Shown piece by piece: positions 1 through 8,713 of a stretch of 64,000 nt of DNA. The notes under the pieces are model-generated. The model did no database searches and was not told where the DNA came from. It was given only the letters and a program-made list of their open reading frames with translations. The DNA comes from an uncultured bacterium (lineage in GTDB: Bacteria; Cyanobacteriota; Vampirovibrionia; Gastranaerophilales; Gastranaerophilaceae), in assembly GCA_949292185.1 (NCBI GenBank), contig CASEYP010000020.1:1-64000 (forward strand), read 5' to 3'. Numbering within the stretch: position 1 is the first letter of the stretch; each line of letters opens with the position of its first letter. A program made the position numbers and the translations under genes.

Positions 1-513
1 AGAATTTTGGTTTTCAGATGATGTTTTAGTGGTATTATCATTTCCTTTTGTATAAGTTTCAGAATCATCGTTTGAATTTGTTTCTTCGATAATTTCAACA
101 GTACATTTGCAATTTGGATGAGGTCTTTTGGGAATTTCGTCATAAAAATCAAATTTTTGCCCATCTAAGGATTTGCATACATCACAAGTATCTTCACTAT
201 TTTCTGCGTGCCAAATATAATAGTTAGAACTAATACCACCTTTTAATATAATTGTTTCTACATTTTCTTTTTCTTCTTTTGCATCTTGATTGTAATTATT
301 TTCAGATAATTTATTAAAGCGGTATATTAATTTTTCAATATTTTTTAAATTAGTAAATTTTTTAAGAATTTTATTTTTATCATTTTGTTTAATAGCTGCG
401 TTAGAATAATTTTCTAGTAAATTTTCTTGAGCTGTCGATAAATCCTCTAATACAATATCTACTTGTTTGTTGTGTTTTAATGCTTGTAATATTTTTTCTT
501 TCAGATTAGTCAT
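1..513 (-). CDS. Partial modular protein with phage minor-head-like Cys/His module (3' end off window)
   Basis: The reading frame is open from an ATG at 513 to the window edge, so the C-terminus is missing. The N-terminus (MTNLKEKILQALKHN) looks helical and is followed by a Lys/Glu/Asn-rich stretch. Around residues 95-125 is a Trp-His...Cys-x2-Cys...HPNCKC module, with the pieces WHAENSEDTCDVC and KRPHPNCKC. I associate that layout with phage minor head/Mu gpF-type proteins, where it often precedes a variable effector domain; this is a family resemblance from memory. The start is set by an AGAGGA ribosome site and by a -10 TATAAT 43 bases upstream. Its promoter block is duplicated before the gene at 1568-2545, which also begins MTNLK. 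The function is unknown; a toxin-like or prophage-remnant protein is possible. Confidence 0.6.
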   Translation of the reverse strand, partial: MTNLKEKILQALKHNKQVDIVLEDLSTAQENLLENYSNAAIKQNDKNKILKKFTNLKNIEKLIYRFNKLSENNYNQDAKEEKENVETIILKGGISSNYYIWHAENSEDTCDVCKSLDGQKFDFYDEIPKRPHPNCKCTVEIIEETNSNDDSETYTKGNDNTTKTSSENQNS

Positions 514-657
514 TTGTTTATCCTCTGTGTGATTATGTACGTTATAAACAATCATATTATATAGATTTGTTTAAATACCTGCTAGTCCGTATTTATACTT
601 ACCCCAAAAGGCTAATTGACAAGGAAAATGCATACCGTGTGAGGCTTTAGGCAAAAT
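506..657. repeat. 152-bp direct repeat, copy A (promoter and 5' end of the 1-513 gene)
   Basis: This block matches 2538-2689 with 11 mismatches and no gaps over 152 bases, about 93% identity by hand alignment. It covers the first codons (MTN), the ribosome site, the -10 (556-561, minus strand) and roughly 100 bases upstream. Both copies sit at the same place relative to a minus-strand gene. Confidence 0.9.
556..561 (-). promoter_or_regulatory. -10 hexamer for the 1-513 gene
   Basis: The minus strand reads TATAAT here. A start site near 549 would give a leader of about 36 bases to the ATG at 513. The same hexamer is conserved at 2588-2593 in the second copy. An in-frame upstream ATG at 555 abuts the -10 and so is unlikely to be transcribed, which supports the MTNLK start. 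Confidence 0.5.
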
Positions 658-874
658 CAAGAGAATTTAAAAAGAGAGAATTTAGGCAAATTTTGGGTTA
701 AGGGATTGCAAATTCTCTTTGGGCAAATAAAAAGAGTCCTTTTGTAAAAGCTTTTGTGGTGTACGTTTTAGCCTGATTGGATATTTGTTAGACTTTCGTT
801 TTCCAAAAGAAAAAGGACATTACAAACTAATGTACATTAATAAAGAATTTATATATTCTTGTATCCTATTATGC
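658..874. other. Intergenic stretch between repeat copy A and the 78-residue membrane gene
   Basis: No gene is visible. The arms AGAGAATTT (675-683) and AAATTCTCT (710-718) could pair, and GTCCTTTT (735-742) could pair with AAAAGGAC (811-818). Neither is followed by a convincing T run, so I do not call a terminator. Confidence 0.3.
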
Positions 875-1111
875 TTACGGTTTTAATTTGCCTTGAAATT
901 TCCAGATAGTAAATAATGCCACGTAAAACATACATACCCCACCTAATGTTAGTATCTCATACGCAAGAAGAGATGCCCATTCAAAACGATATTCTACAAT
1001 ATCATGCAATGCAAAACATAACATTATAAATGCATCATAACCAAAGGCTAATAACATTGAATTTTTTCTAAAAGTGGAGCTTATTTTTAATTCATCTACC
1101 ACTCTAATCAA
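875..1111 (-). CDS. Small two-helix membrane protein
   Basis: This 78-residue protein has two hydrophobic segments (about residues 20-36 and 45-68) and a basic C-terminus ending WKFQGKLKP. It overlaps the end of the 153-residue membrane gene by 8 bases, so the two are probably translationally coupled. They lie downstream of the 1568-2545 gene on the same strand. The family is not recognised. An immunity or anchoring role for the upstream modular protein is a guess from position only. Confidence 0.55.
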   Translation of the reverse strand: MIRVVDELKISSTFRKNSMLLAFGYDAFIMLCFALHDIVEYRFEWASLLAYEILTLGGVCMFYVALFTIWKFQGKLKP

Positions 1112-1565
1112 TTTTTACTTTTCTGTTTTTAATCTTATCTTCTATGTACCACCAGATATATAAAACAAGATAGTTTCCGAATAAACCTAAAAATATATTT
1201 TGTATTAATTGTTCAAAAAAATTAATATTAAAACTTGGAAAACCTATAGGAAAATGGATAAAATAGACAATTACAAGCATTGTTAATTTTAAATAAATTG
1301 ATTGTTTAAGTTTTTTGATGAATTTGGACACTAATTTATAATTTATAGAATTTTCTAATTTATTATAAGCAAAAGGCAAGACAAATAATCTTCCTATGAC
1401 TATCAATAATATTATCTGAAAAGAAAAGTCATAAAATATTTTAGCAAAAATATTATCTGCTGGTTCAAACATTGCTATACCTAATAAAATTATGACAAAA
1501 GGCCCTATTCCTGCAATCATATTTATTATTAGTAAACATACAATATTTTTAAGTATTTCCCACAT
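1104..1565 (-). CDS. Multi-pass membrane protein, unknown
   Basis: The protein has 153 residues and about four hydrophobic segments, with starts near residues 6, 45, 90 and 120, and a charged KNRKVKID tail. It begins only two bases after the stop of the 1568-2545 gene and overlaps the next small membrane gene, so all three look like one transcript. No family motif is recognised. A modular effector-like gene followed at once by membrane genes resembles toxin-immunity layouts, but no sequence evidence shows immunity function. Confidence 0.6.
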   Translation of the reverse strand: MWEILKNIVCLLIINMIAGIGPFVIILLGIAMFEPADNIFAKIFYDFSFQIILLIVIGRLFVLPFAYNKLENSINYKLVSKFIKKLKQSIYLKLTMLVIVYFIHFPIGFPSFNINFFEQLIQNIFLGLFGNYLVLYIWWYIEDKIKNRKVKID

Positions 1566-1567
1566 AA

Positions 1568-2545
1568 TTATTTTCCAATATTAAAATGTATTGGTATTAT
1601 AACATAATAATTTGTAAGTTTTTTAAAAGTTTGAATGGTATAGGCACTATTGTTAAGTTTTCGGGTTTCTAAGTTGGGTAGTTCTTCTTTACTTAGCCAT
1701 TTATAATCGTATTTATCAAATAAAATTCCTCTAAATACACCGTTTTCAATTTTGGGATTAAGAATTGTCCCATGACCTATTGAATAGTTTAAGTTTTTGT
1801 CCTGTGTAAATCCTATACCTATTTGGTTTGTTGTAAATTTTTTTGATTTTTTGTCATATTGAGATATTATTTGAGTTTGTAACTCTGGTGAGTTAGATAA
1901 TCGTTTTGCAAAACCGCTATTTTTATCATATATTACCCCATGCCAATTTTTAGGAATTGTCAAACCTTTTGAAGCTTTTATATCTAATTGATTATTTACA
2001 TAATCAACAGCTTCCGGCTGAAAAATATTAAATTCAGGATGTTCCGGCAAATTTTTAAATCCGGATAATGCAATATTCATCAATTCTCTTGCATCTGGTC
2101 TGTTTGCATTTTTTTCAGCATTAAACTTTGCTAAATGTTTTGTTATTAAATTTGTATTTTCTAAATATGAAAAATCTGCAGTTTGCGTGTTTTTGGCATC
2201 AGTACTTTTTATTCCAGAATTTTTCATATTAAGATTATTAACATTTGAGGCTCCTCCTGTTGTGACTCCATCATTTTGATAATTATTGCTTCCAACACCA
2301 TCAGGTTTAGAGCGATAATGTGCCTTAACTTTCGTACCATCATCTTTTGTATAGGCATGAACATAAACAACATCTGAATTATTGGTCAAATCACTTTGTC
2401 TAGGAATGCCTAAATTTTTCATTTGATAATTAATCGCTTTTTCATTTTCGGCAAATTCTTTACTTGTCATATTACCAATATCTTCTGCTGTGTAAATTCT
2501 ATTATTATTTGCAATTTTGTTAAAAAAGTTTTTTAAATTAGTCAT
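1568..2545 (-). CDS. Modular phage-head/toxin-like protein with variable C-terminus
   Basis: A 325-residue protein. The N-terminal segment (IYTAEDIGNMTSKEF, about 17-31) resembles short helical segments of phage minor-head proteins. A central YTKDDGTKVKAHYRSKPDG motif (about 65-83) is of a kind seen in phage and secreted modular proteins. The C-terminal 180 residues are unlike anything I recognise and begin near LENTNLITKHLAK. The ATG at 2545 is preferred over one 14 codons upstream because AGAGGA sits just before it and the upstream ATG abuts the -10 TATAAT. It is followed at once by two membrane genes. It could be an orphan polymorphic-toxin cassette or a prophage relic. Confidence 0.6.
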   Translation of the reverse strand: MTNLKNFFNKIANNNRIYTAEDIGNMTSKEFAENEKAINYQMKNLGIPRQSDLTNNSDVVYVHAYTKDDGTKVKAHYRSKPDGVGSNNYQNDGVTTGGASNVNNLNMKNSGIKSTDAKNTQTADFSYLENTNLITKHLAKFNAEKNANRPDARELMNIALSGFKNLPEHPEFNIFQPEAVDYVNNQLDIKASKGLTIPKNWHGVIYDKNSGFAKRLSNSPELQTQIISQYDKKSKKFTTNQIGIGFTQDKNLNYSIGHGTILNPKIENGVFRGILFDKYDYKWLSKEELPNLETRKLNNSAYTIQTFKKLTNYYVIIPIHFNIGK

Positions 2546-2689
2546 TTGTCTATCCTCTTTATGATTATGTACTTTATAAACAATCATATTATATAGATTT
2601 GTTTAAATATCTGCTAGTCCGTATTTCTACTTACCCCAAAAGGATAATTGACAAGGGAAATGCATACAGTGTGCAGCTTTAGGCAAAAT
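2538..2689. repeat. 152-bp direct repeat, copy B (promoter and 5' end of the 1568-2545 gene)
   Basis: This is the second copy of the block at 506-657, equal in length with 11 substitutions. It also runs into the last codons of the small gene at 2679-2867, so that gene's end may be a by-product of the duplication. The -10 TATAAT (minus strand) is at 2588-2593. Confidence 0.9.
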
Positions 2690-2867
2690 TATGTATGTGA
2701 AAGTAATAAAATTTACAACCTTTTTGTAAAAATAGTTCTTTACAATCAATGTGTTTAATTGATAATAAAGTTTTAAAACTCCTTGATATAACTGAAATAT
2801 AGAGCAATACTATAAGTATGCAATATGCTAAAATGGAGAAATCTTGGGACATTGTTTTGGTTGTCAT
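2679..2867 (-). CDS. Small single-helix membrane protein (doubtful)
   Basis: The frame encodes 62 residues with one hydrophobic segment (about 10-27) and a Cys/Phe/Tyr-rich tail. The possible ribosome site AGGGA lies about four bases from the ATG. It starts six bases after the stop of the 126-residue membrane gene on the same strand. Its last codons run into the duplicated 152-bp block, so it could be a truncated or chance frame. Confidence 0.35.
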   Translation of the reverse strand: MTTKTMSQDFSILAYCILIVLLYISVISRSFKTLLSIKHIDCKELFLQKGCKFYYFHIHNFA

Positions 2868-2873
2868 ATATCC

Positions 2874-3254
2874 CTAAATTTTATAAGAAATGTCTTGTAG
2901 GAAAAGAAGAATAAAACATAATATAAGAATTAAAATTGGTAGAAAAGCAAAAACAATGCCCAAAATTTGAGCCATTTGGGTATATTTATTGTTTAAAAAT
3001 TTTTCATTAGTTATTCTTTTCCAACTTCCGATTTCAAAAACATAAACAAAAAAAGTTAAGATAAAGAATATAATAGTTAAAATCAATATTCCTAAAAAAG
3101 TAAACCCAACTCCTATTGCATGAGCAGTATTACCAACAATGTATTGAATATACAATTCCGGTAGAGTATAAATCATAAATAAAATAAATATTATCCAGCC
3201 ACAAATAGCTAAAAAATTAAAACTATAGCGATTTCTAAATTTATCTAAAAACAT
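2874..3254 (-). CDS. Three-helix membrane protein, unknown
   Basis: This 126-residue protein has three strongly hydrophobic segments, near residues 13-32, 45-75 and 93-118, separated by a charged loop (GSWKRITNEKFLNNKY). It has no recognised family. It is the first gene of the minus-strand run that continues through 2679-2867. Like the membrane genes at 875-1565, it lies next to a modular effector-like gene. Confidence 0.55.
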   Translation of the reverse strand: MFLDKFRNRYSFNFLAICGWIIFILFMIYTLPELYIQYIVGNTAHAIGVGFTFLGILILTIIFFILTFFVYVFEIGSWKRITNEKFLNNKYTQMAQILGIVFAFLPILILILCFILLFLQDISYKI

Positions 3255-3492
3255 AATCTGATATTACAAAAATTTTAAATAGAAAGCAACTATGCTTGAT
3301 TATAATGTTATGGGTTTTGATAAGAAAATGAAACGTTAAAGTGGTAAAAATAAATTTGAAAAACTACATTTATCTTGAACCCCAAAAATATATTTTTACT
3401 ATTTTGTTTGTAACTTTATGTATCCTTTAGGCAATTTTACAAAGTACAAATCTTTTATATATACATAAGGGGAAATATCAGGTAAAAAATAT

Positions 3493-6400
3493 ATGGGAAT
3501 ATCAAAGATAGTAGGTTTTACGTTCCAAAGAATAGCACCAGTGCAAATAAAGGGTGTTAATGTTTTGTACGTAACTGATCCCTTACAAAAAAAGGCTTCT
3601 CAAACTGTTGCTAAAGGTATTGAAAATTTAACACATATTTCAAGTAAGCTTGACTCTGATAGTGCTGCTAAAATCCAAGATTTTTATAAACAAATAGAAA
3701 GATATGGAATTCCTAATGGAGATTTGAAATATTATATGGAGGAAGCTCCTGAATTAAATTTATTAGCAGATAATAGGTTTATAGATGCGGCTTTAAAACG
3801 TAAGAATTTAGCTCAATTAGATCTTTTTAGTATGGTTACGGATGAAAATAAAAAAATATTTATCAAATTTTTGAAGGATAAAAATATTTCAAATGAACAA
3901 CTTTTAAATATTGCGCATTTGATATCAGAAGAAAATGCACCAATATTAAAGCAACTTTTGAAGGATAAGACTTTTGATTTCAAACTATTATCATCTATAC
4001 CTAAAACTCATTTTAGACGTGATAATGTCGATGTTTTAAGACAGATCTCTAAAAACGGTAAAGTAAGTACTCAAGAAATGATATATATTATGGCAAATAC
4101 AAATAAAAGTAACTCTGATGTAGCAGTCAAGTTACTTGAAAAAGCCGGTGATAATTCTAATGGACTTAATTCAATCTTAGGTTCTGTCTATGCTTCTCCA
4201 GAGATAAGTGCAGAAGGATTAAAAAGTTTTAAGTTGAAGAAACGTTTGTTATCAGAACTTTTAGAAAATCCTAATTTCAAATTGGGCACAGATGAAAAAG
4301 GTATGGAAAATTATTTTATATCAAAAGTGCTATCTGTTGTAACTCCTGAAAATTACCAACTTGCAAAATTGGGACTTGTTGAAAGAAATACTGATTTAAG
4401 CGATTTATCTAAATTTTTAAAAGGTGTAACAGGTGAAAATCAACCTATTGCAAAACGTATTTTGACTTATGCTTCGAAAGACACATCTCTACCGGAATTA
4501 CAATTGCTTGATACAGATGTGGCTACAAAATATTTAGATGAAATTTCAAAAATAAATAATCCACAAGTCAAAAGTCAATATTTAGGTTTTATGTCAGGAT
4601 TGTCAAAGGCTAATCTTGATGAGGTTTTACAGATTATAAGAACAACATCACCTGAAAATTCAAAACACGCAAGTTCACTTATCTCTTGTGTAATTAGAGG
4701 TTTAAAAAAGGATGAAGCTGAACCTTTGATTAATATGATTGAGCAATCAGGTAGAAAGTTGAGCGTTGGTGATATTGCAAATATTGCTGTACTAGGTAGT
4801 AGTGATGAAGTTTATGCAACTAAATTTTTGGAAAAAGTTTTGAATAATAAATCAGTATCTAATTTCCAATTGCAAGGTATAATGTCTAAATATTTGGGTG
4901 TTGCAAGTAAACTAAAGAAATCAGAATTCCAAATTCCAATTGAACTCAAACGCCAATATAGTAAAGGTTTGATTACATCAGCTGAATATGACAAGGCTAT
5001 AACGGACTTGTATAACAACCATTTGAAAAAACAAGATGAATTGGTTAAAAGTCTTTCTGATATTTTTGAAAATTTATCTAAAAATAAAAATTTAGACTCA
5101 TCAGAAGTAGAAAATATTTTTTCACAAATTACTCCAAAAAATATTGAAGTGGTTCAACAATATGCCCAAAATCCTAAGATTGCAAAAATGAATTTAAGGG
5201 CTATTTCTACTGATAATATATCAGAAATTGAAAGATTAGCAGATAGTAATATTCCAAGTGAAATGCAAGGAAATTTATTGAAAACAATCCAACAGTCAGG
5301 TGTAAATAAGGATAAGTGTTATGAACTTTTGCCTAAGTTGTTGGCAAAGGAAACAGCATTGGATGGAACAAATATTCAAGAAATTTTTTCTAAAATAGAT
5401 GATAAAACAATAAAATATATTGATGAAATTGTTAAAAGGGAAGATTTAACACTAAAACAAATTAGTTCATTGCTTGATGGTATTCACAACAATTCAAATG
5501 TGGAGAATATAATGAAACTTGTTAAAGATAAAAGTATTAAATCTGAATATTTTACTCAAATATTAGAACCTAAAATCTTTAAACTATACGAAAAAAATCC
5601 TGAATTGGTAAGTAAAGCACTTGATTTAAAAGTTTCTCTATTAGTTTCAAATCCTAAGTCAGGATTTGTGTTTGGCAATAGTACGGTTTTGATTACAGAC
5701 GTTATCGGAGAAAAACGATTAGTAAATATTTTAAAGGGTTTAGAAGAAGCAGAGGTAAAATACAATGTAGTTCCGAAAACCGATTTGGGCTTTAATCTAT
5801 TTGCCAGTGCAAATGATAGATTTATTACGTTATCAGAATATTCTGACGATTGCTCATTATTTTTCAAATTCGATAAGAAAACAGGCAAATTGGTTAGCAT
5901 AAACCAACCATATAGATCAATAAATATTCCTAATAAAACAATTGTTGAAGATTTTGTTTCAGAAGATACTAAATCAATGGGTAATCTTGCTCCATATAGA
6001 ATTAATGCAAGTGTAAACGGTAAGAATGGTAAATATGGAATAACTTATACAGAATCCGCAATTAAAGGACAGTTTGATATTTATCGTACAAATCCTGATG
6101 GCTCTACAATTAGAGTTGGTCATGCACTTATTACTCCTAATGGTGCAAAACATGTTAAAAGAACCTTAACCGCACTAGATGGAAGCAAATCAACTTTAGC
6201 ATTTAGAGAAGATAAATTGGGAAATAGTTATTTACATAGTGTTATAACTGATAAAAACGGACAAAAATTATCTGAAATAAAAAGAACCTTTAAAGTTCTA
6301 TCAAAAAATCATTTTGTATCAACAAAAGATGGTCAGGCTTATGACATTGTCTTTACAGATAAAAATGTTGTAGTTACAAAACTTGATGAGGCAGGAAAGA

Positions 6401-7032
6401 AGACAAAAGAAAAAGTCCAATTTAATATAAAAGATATTTCGTTGGATGATGCAAATACAATTATGAATGAAACTGAAAGTTTGGCTGAAGATGAAATTTC
6501 AAAAGTTGCAGGTATTTTTAAACGTTATGGAATAGAACCAATGACAATAGACAGAAGTTGTGTTGAAATGTTGAAAAAAGTTCCTGGAGATGAGTGGTTT
6601 GTAATGAGTAAACATGCTCAATTTATAATGCCGCAAAGTAATATCCCTGGAAATGCATGTTTTTGTGGAAATAGTATATTTATATCAAAAGAACTTTCTG
6701 ATGATTTAGGTATATTTTCCCATGAATTAGGGCATGCAAAATTTTATGGTCTTGATTTTAAGAACGACAAAGAACTTTATAAAATTTATAATGCAGAGAA
6801 AAAAGCCTATACTGCTAATTCCCCTGAATCAAGAATTAAAATGACAGACTATTTTTTAAATGATAATACACAAACAAATAAAAAAGGATTAAATGAACTG
6901 GTTGCTGAAACAAATATGATATCAGATACTATTCAAACAGCTGATTTTATTCAAGATAGAACAATTTTTTTGGAAGAGAATTTTCCTAAAACAATAGCGT
7001 ATATAAGACAAAAATATAACCAGTTAGTTTAA
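3493..7032 (+). CDS. Large helical-repeat protein with C-terminal HExxH metallopeptidase domain
   Basis: A 1179-residue protein in three parts. Residues about 50-760 are alpha-helical with recurring leucine-rich helical hairpins. Residues about 830-990 look beta-rich, with short Gly/Asn/Asp turns. Residues about 1020-1179 carry HELGH at 1077-1081 followed by NELVAET at 1134-1140, whose glutamate (1139) suits a third zinc ligand of a gluzincin-like peptidase. A cysteine-bearing motif (NACFCGNS) lies just before the active site. There is no signal peptide. A GGGGA ribosome site precedes the ATG. The family is unknown to me; I infer a protease-type effector or surface protein. Two further HExxH proteins occur at 7148 and 46068. 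Confidence 0.75.
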   Translation: MGISKIVGFTFQRIAPVQIKGVNVLYVTDPLQKKASQTVAKGIENLTHISSKLDSDSAAKIQDFYKQIERYGIPNGDLKYYMEEAPELNLLADNRFIDAALKRKNLAQLDLFSMVTDENKKIFIKFLKDKNISNEQLLNIAHLISEENAPILKQLLKDKTFDFKLLSSIPKTHFRRDNVDVLRQISKNGKVSTQEMIYIMANTNKSNSDVAVKLLEKAGDNSNGLNSILGSVYASPEISAEGLKSFKLKKRLLSELLENPNFKLGTDEKGMENYFISKVLSVVTPENYQLAKLGLVERNTDLSDLSKFLKGVTGENQPIAKRILTYASKDTSLPELQLLDTDVATKYLDEISKINNPQVKSQYLGFMSGLSKANLDEVLQIIRTTSPENSKHASSLISCVIRGLKKDEAEPLINMIEQSGRKLSVGDIANIAVLGSSDEVYATKFLEKVLNNKSVSNFQLQGIMSKYLGVASKLKKSEFQIPIELKRQYSKGLITSAEYDKAITDLYNNHLKKQDELVKSLSDIFENLSKNKNLDSSEVENIFSQITPKNIEVVQQYAQNPKIAKMNLRAISTDNISEIERLADSNIPSEMQGNLLKTIQQSGVNKDKCYELLPKLLAKETALDGTNIQEIFSKIDDKTIKYIDEIVKREDLTLKQISSLLDGIHNNSNVENIMKLVKDKSIKSEYFTQILEPKIFKLYEKNPELVSKALDLKVSLLVSNPKSGFVFGNSTVLITDVIGEKRLVNILKGLEEAEVKYNVVPKTDLGFNLFASANDRFITLSEYSDDCSLFFKFDKKTGKLVSINQPYRSINIPNKTIVEDFVSEDTKSMGNLAPYRINASVNGKNGKYGITYTESAIKGQFDIYRTNPDGSTIRVGHALITPNGAKHVKRTLTALDGSKSTLAFREDKLGNSYLHSVITDKNGQKLSEIKRTFKVLSKNHFVSTKDGQAYDIVFTDKNVVVTKLDEAGKKTKEKVQFNIKDISLDDANTIMNETESLAEDEISKVAGIFKRYGIEPMTIDRSCVEMLKKVPGDEWFVMSKHAQFIMPQSNIPGNACFCGNSIFISKELSDDLGIFSHELGHAKFYGLDFKNDKELYKIYNAEKKAYTANSPESRIKMTDYFLNDNTQTNKKGLNELVAETNMISDTIQTADFIQDRTIFLEENFPKTIAYIRQKYNQLV

Positions 7033-7108
7033 TTGGTCGTTTGGTACTTCTGTTCAGATGATGAAACGGTGGCTTATCTGTAAAAACTTCTGTAAAAGGT
7101 GTTCATCC

Positions 7109-7137
7109 TTGTTTAATTTATTTATTGCGAATATAAT
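7109..7137 (+). promoter_or_regulatory. Sigma70-type promoter for the 7148 gene
   Basis: TTGTTT at 7109-7114 and TATAAT at 7132-7137 have a 17-base spacer. The predicted start site near 7144 leaves only a few bases before the ATG at 7148, so the mRNA would be nearly leaderless. There is no Shine-Dalgarno sequence. Confidence 0.6.
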
Positions 7138-7147
7138 TACCTTGTAA

Positions 7148-7948
7148 ATGACAATAAAAGTACATGAAATAATTACATCAAAAGCAAAATTACCTTTAGA
7201 CATAATTAAAGGTAATTTTGCTTTGCGAAATAAAAAATCCAAACAGTATTATAAAAAATTCTATTCAGAATTAAATCATAAATGTAATGGTAAATATTGC
7301 AAAATTGAAGATATTGAAAATGCTTTAAATAATACATTATCTCCGCACAAAATAAATTATAAGATTGAACCTGAAACTGATATTGAATATCTGGGAGGTA
7401 TGAGATCAGATGTGCAAAATATTCCAAAAAATAATAAAGAATTATATGTAAATCATGTAGGTTATAGAATTTTACTTCCGTTGGAACAAAATCTTGTGAA
7501 AAATAAATATACAGTTTTTCATGAAGTAAGGCATCTTTTTGACCACATATGTAATCCAAAGTTTGATTTATTGCGTTGCGGAAAAGCTTTAAATTATAAA
7601 AATGTCGATGATGATAATAAAAATTTGTTTGAATTCTTTTTTGAAGACGTATATGAACCAATGTCAAAAAAAAGAGTACGAACAAAGGCAAATGAACTTG
7701 TCAAAAAAGTTCCAAGACCAATTGCAATAGATTCTTTGCAGAAAATAAGATATACTCTTATCACAGAAATAAATGCTTATAATGAAGAGCTTTTGTCTTT
7801 GTTAAAAGATGGTCAGATTTTTGAATATTTGAGAATAAAAACTGTTCTTGGACTAAATTGTAGATTTAAAACAAAATTAGCATTTGTAAATAAAACCCTG
7901 AAAGATTTAATAGGACAGGAAAGACAAGATTTTAAAAAATCCTTGTAG
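7148..7948 (+). CDS. HExxH metallopeptidase-like protein
   Basis: A 266-residue protein with HEVRH at 125-129, preceded by a hydrophobic strand (YRILLPL...TVF) as is usual before zincin active sites. A downstream ITEINAYNEE segment (about 203-212) could supply the third acidic ligand. The domain resembles, in outline only, the C-terminal domains of the 3493 and 46068 proteins. The start at 7148 is supported by the promoter a few bases upstream. Codons 12-26 form a perfect 18-bp hairpin (7181-7224), odd for coding sequence. An alternative TTG start at 7223 follows an AAAGG on the 3' arm. Substrate and location are unknown. Confidence 0.65.
   Translation: MTIKVHEIITSKAKLPLDIIKGNFALRNKKSKQYYKKFYSELNHKCNGKYCKIEDIENALNNTLSPHKINYKIEPETDIEYLGGMRSDVQNIPKNNKELYVNHVGYRILLPLEQNLVKNKYTVFHEVRHLFDHICNPKFDLLRCGKALNYKNVDDDNKNLFEFFFEDVYEPMSKKRVRTKANELVKKVPRPIAIDSLQKIRYTLITEINAYNEELLSLLKDGQIFEYLRIKTVLGLNCRFKTKLAFVNKTLKDLIGQERQDFKKSL
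7181..7224 (+). promoter_or_regulatory. Perfect 18-bp inverted repeat inside the 5' end of the 7148 gene
   Basis: The arms are 7181-7198 and 7207-7224, each 18 bases and perfectly complementary, with an 8-base loop. The structure begins about 35 bases from the predicted mRNA start and is not followed by a T run, so it is not an ordinary terminator. It may control translation or mRNA stability. Confidence 0.6.
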
Positions 7949-8009
7949 TAGGAATTGAAAAACTCTTAAGTTAAAGTTGTCTAAAATGATTTTATAAATG
8001 ATTAAAAAT

Positions 8010-8528
8010 TTATGAATCAATGACATCCAGATTTAAAGTTTTGGCTATGTCATTTAACTTTTTTTCTTTATTCATTGCTTCTACAATTTTCTTGTGAAAA
8101 ATTGCATCGATGTTTTCTGCAATATGACAAGCACCTTCAAAAAGTTTTCCAAAAAATCCTACACATTCATAATTATGTAGGTATGGTACTTTAGGTATAT
8201 TGTTATCTATAGTATAACAACCATAATTTAAAGCGCTATGCACATCGTGTTCAAAATAATCAACTCTAAGCACATCTCTATTTTCTGTGATATCTCGCAT
8301 TCTCATTGTTCCATAATTGGTTAGTTCGTGAGGTTTAACAAGTATTTCATTTTCTTTAACCAAAATATCTGCAGAAGTATTATTCTTTGCTAATGCAATT
8401 GCGTTTTTAAGAAAGTCCATATCTCTGTCTTGAAATGCTGTTACTAATTTTCTAGCACCTTTTTGTGTTGCTTGTATTCCACTAAAATTTATTTTGTTAT
8501 TATAATTATTTAAATCTATTTTATCCAT
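8010..8528 (-). CDS. Hypothetical protein with N-terminal INFSG signature
   Basis: A 172-residue soluble protein. The N-terminal KINFSG (about residues 12-17) resembles IEFKG near the start of the 20446 protein, a signature repeated in this genome. The rest shows conserved-looking segments (YGTMRMRDIT, YFEHDVHSALNYG) but no family I recognise. An AGGTGA ribosome site lies before the ATG. It points away from the calpain-like gene and shares the intergenic region with it. Confidence 0.6.
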   Translation of the reverse strand: MDKIDLNNYNNKINFSGIQATQKGARKLVTAFQDRDMDFLKNAIALAKNNTSADILVKENEILVKPHELTNYGTMRMRDITENRDVLRVDYFEHDVHSALNYGCYTIDNNIPKVPYLHNYECVGFFGKLFEGACHIAENIDAIFHKKIVEAMNKEKKLNDIAKTLNLDVIDS

Positions 8529-8713
8529 AATGTCACCTTATGTTCTATATTAAAAACAGGCATGATTTTATTTGCTATTTTTTGGAAAGCGTTTATATGC
8601 AGTTTTGCATCAATTTATTTATAGACAGATAAATTTGTAAAATATTATGAGATTAATGTCAATTCTTTATCTCAAAATGTTTTTAATAGTATAAGGGATA
8701 TTATAGGGGAAAT

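Noticed and set aside
7181-7224. Intrinsic terminator of the 3493-7032 gene
   Set aside because: The stem is perfect but no T run follows on the plus strand, and a promoter and new coding frame already begin upstream of it.
7206-7691. 161-codon minus-strand frame opposite the 7148 gene
   Set aside because: Its Phe/Tyr/His-rich sequence is typical of antisense AT-rich DNA. The plus-strand frame has a promoter and HEVRH.
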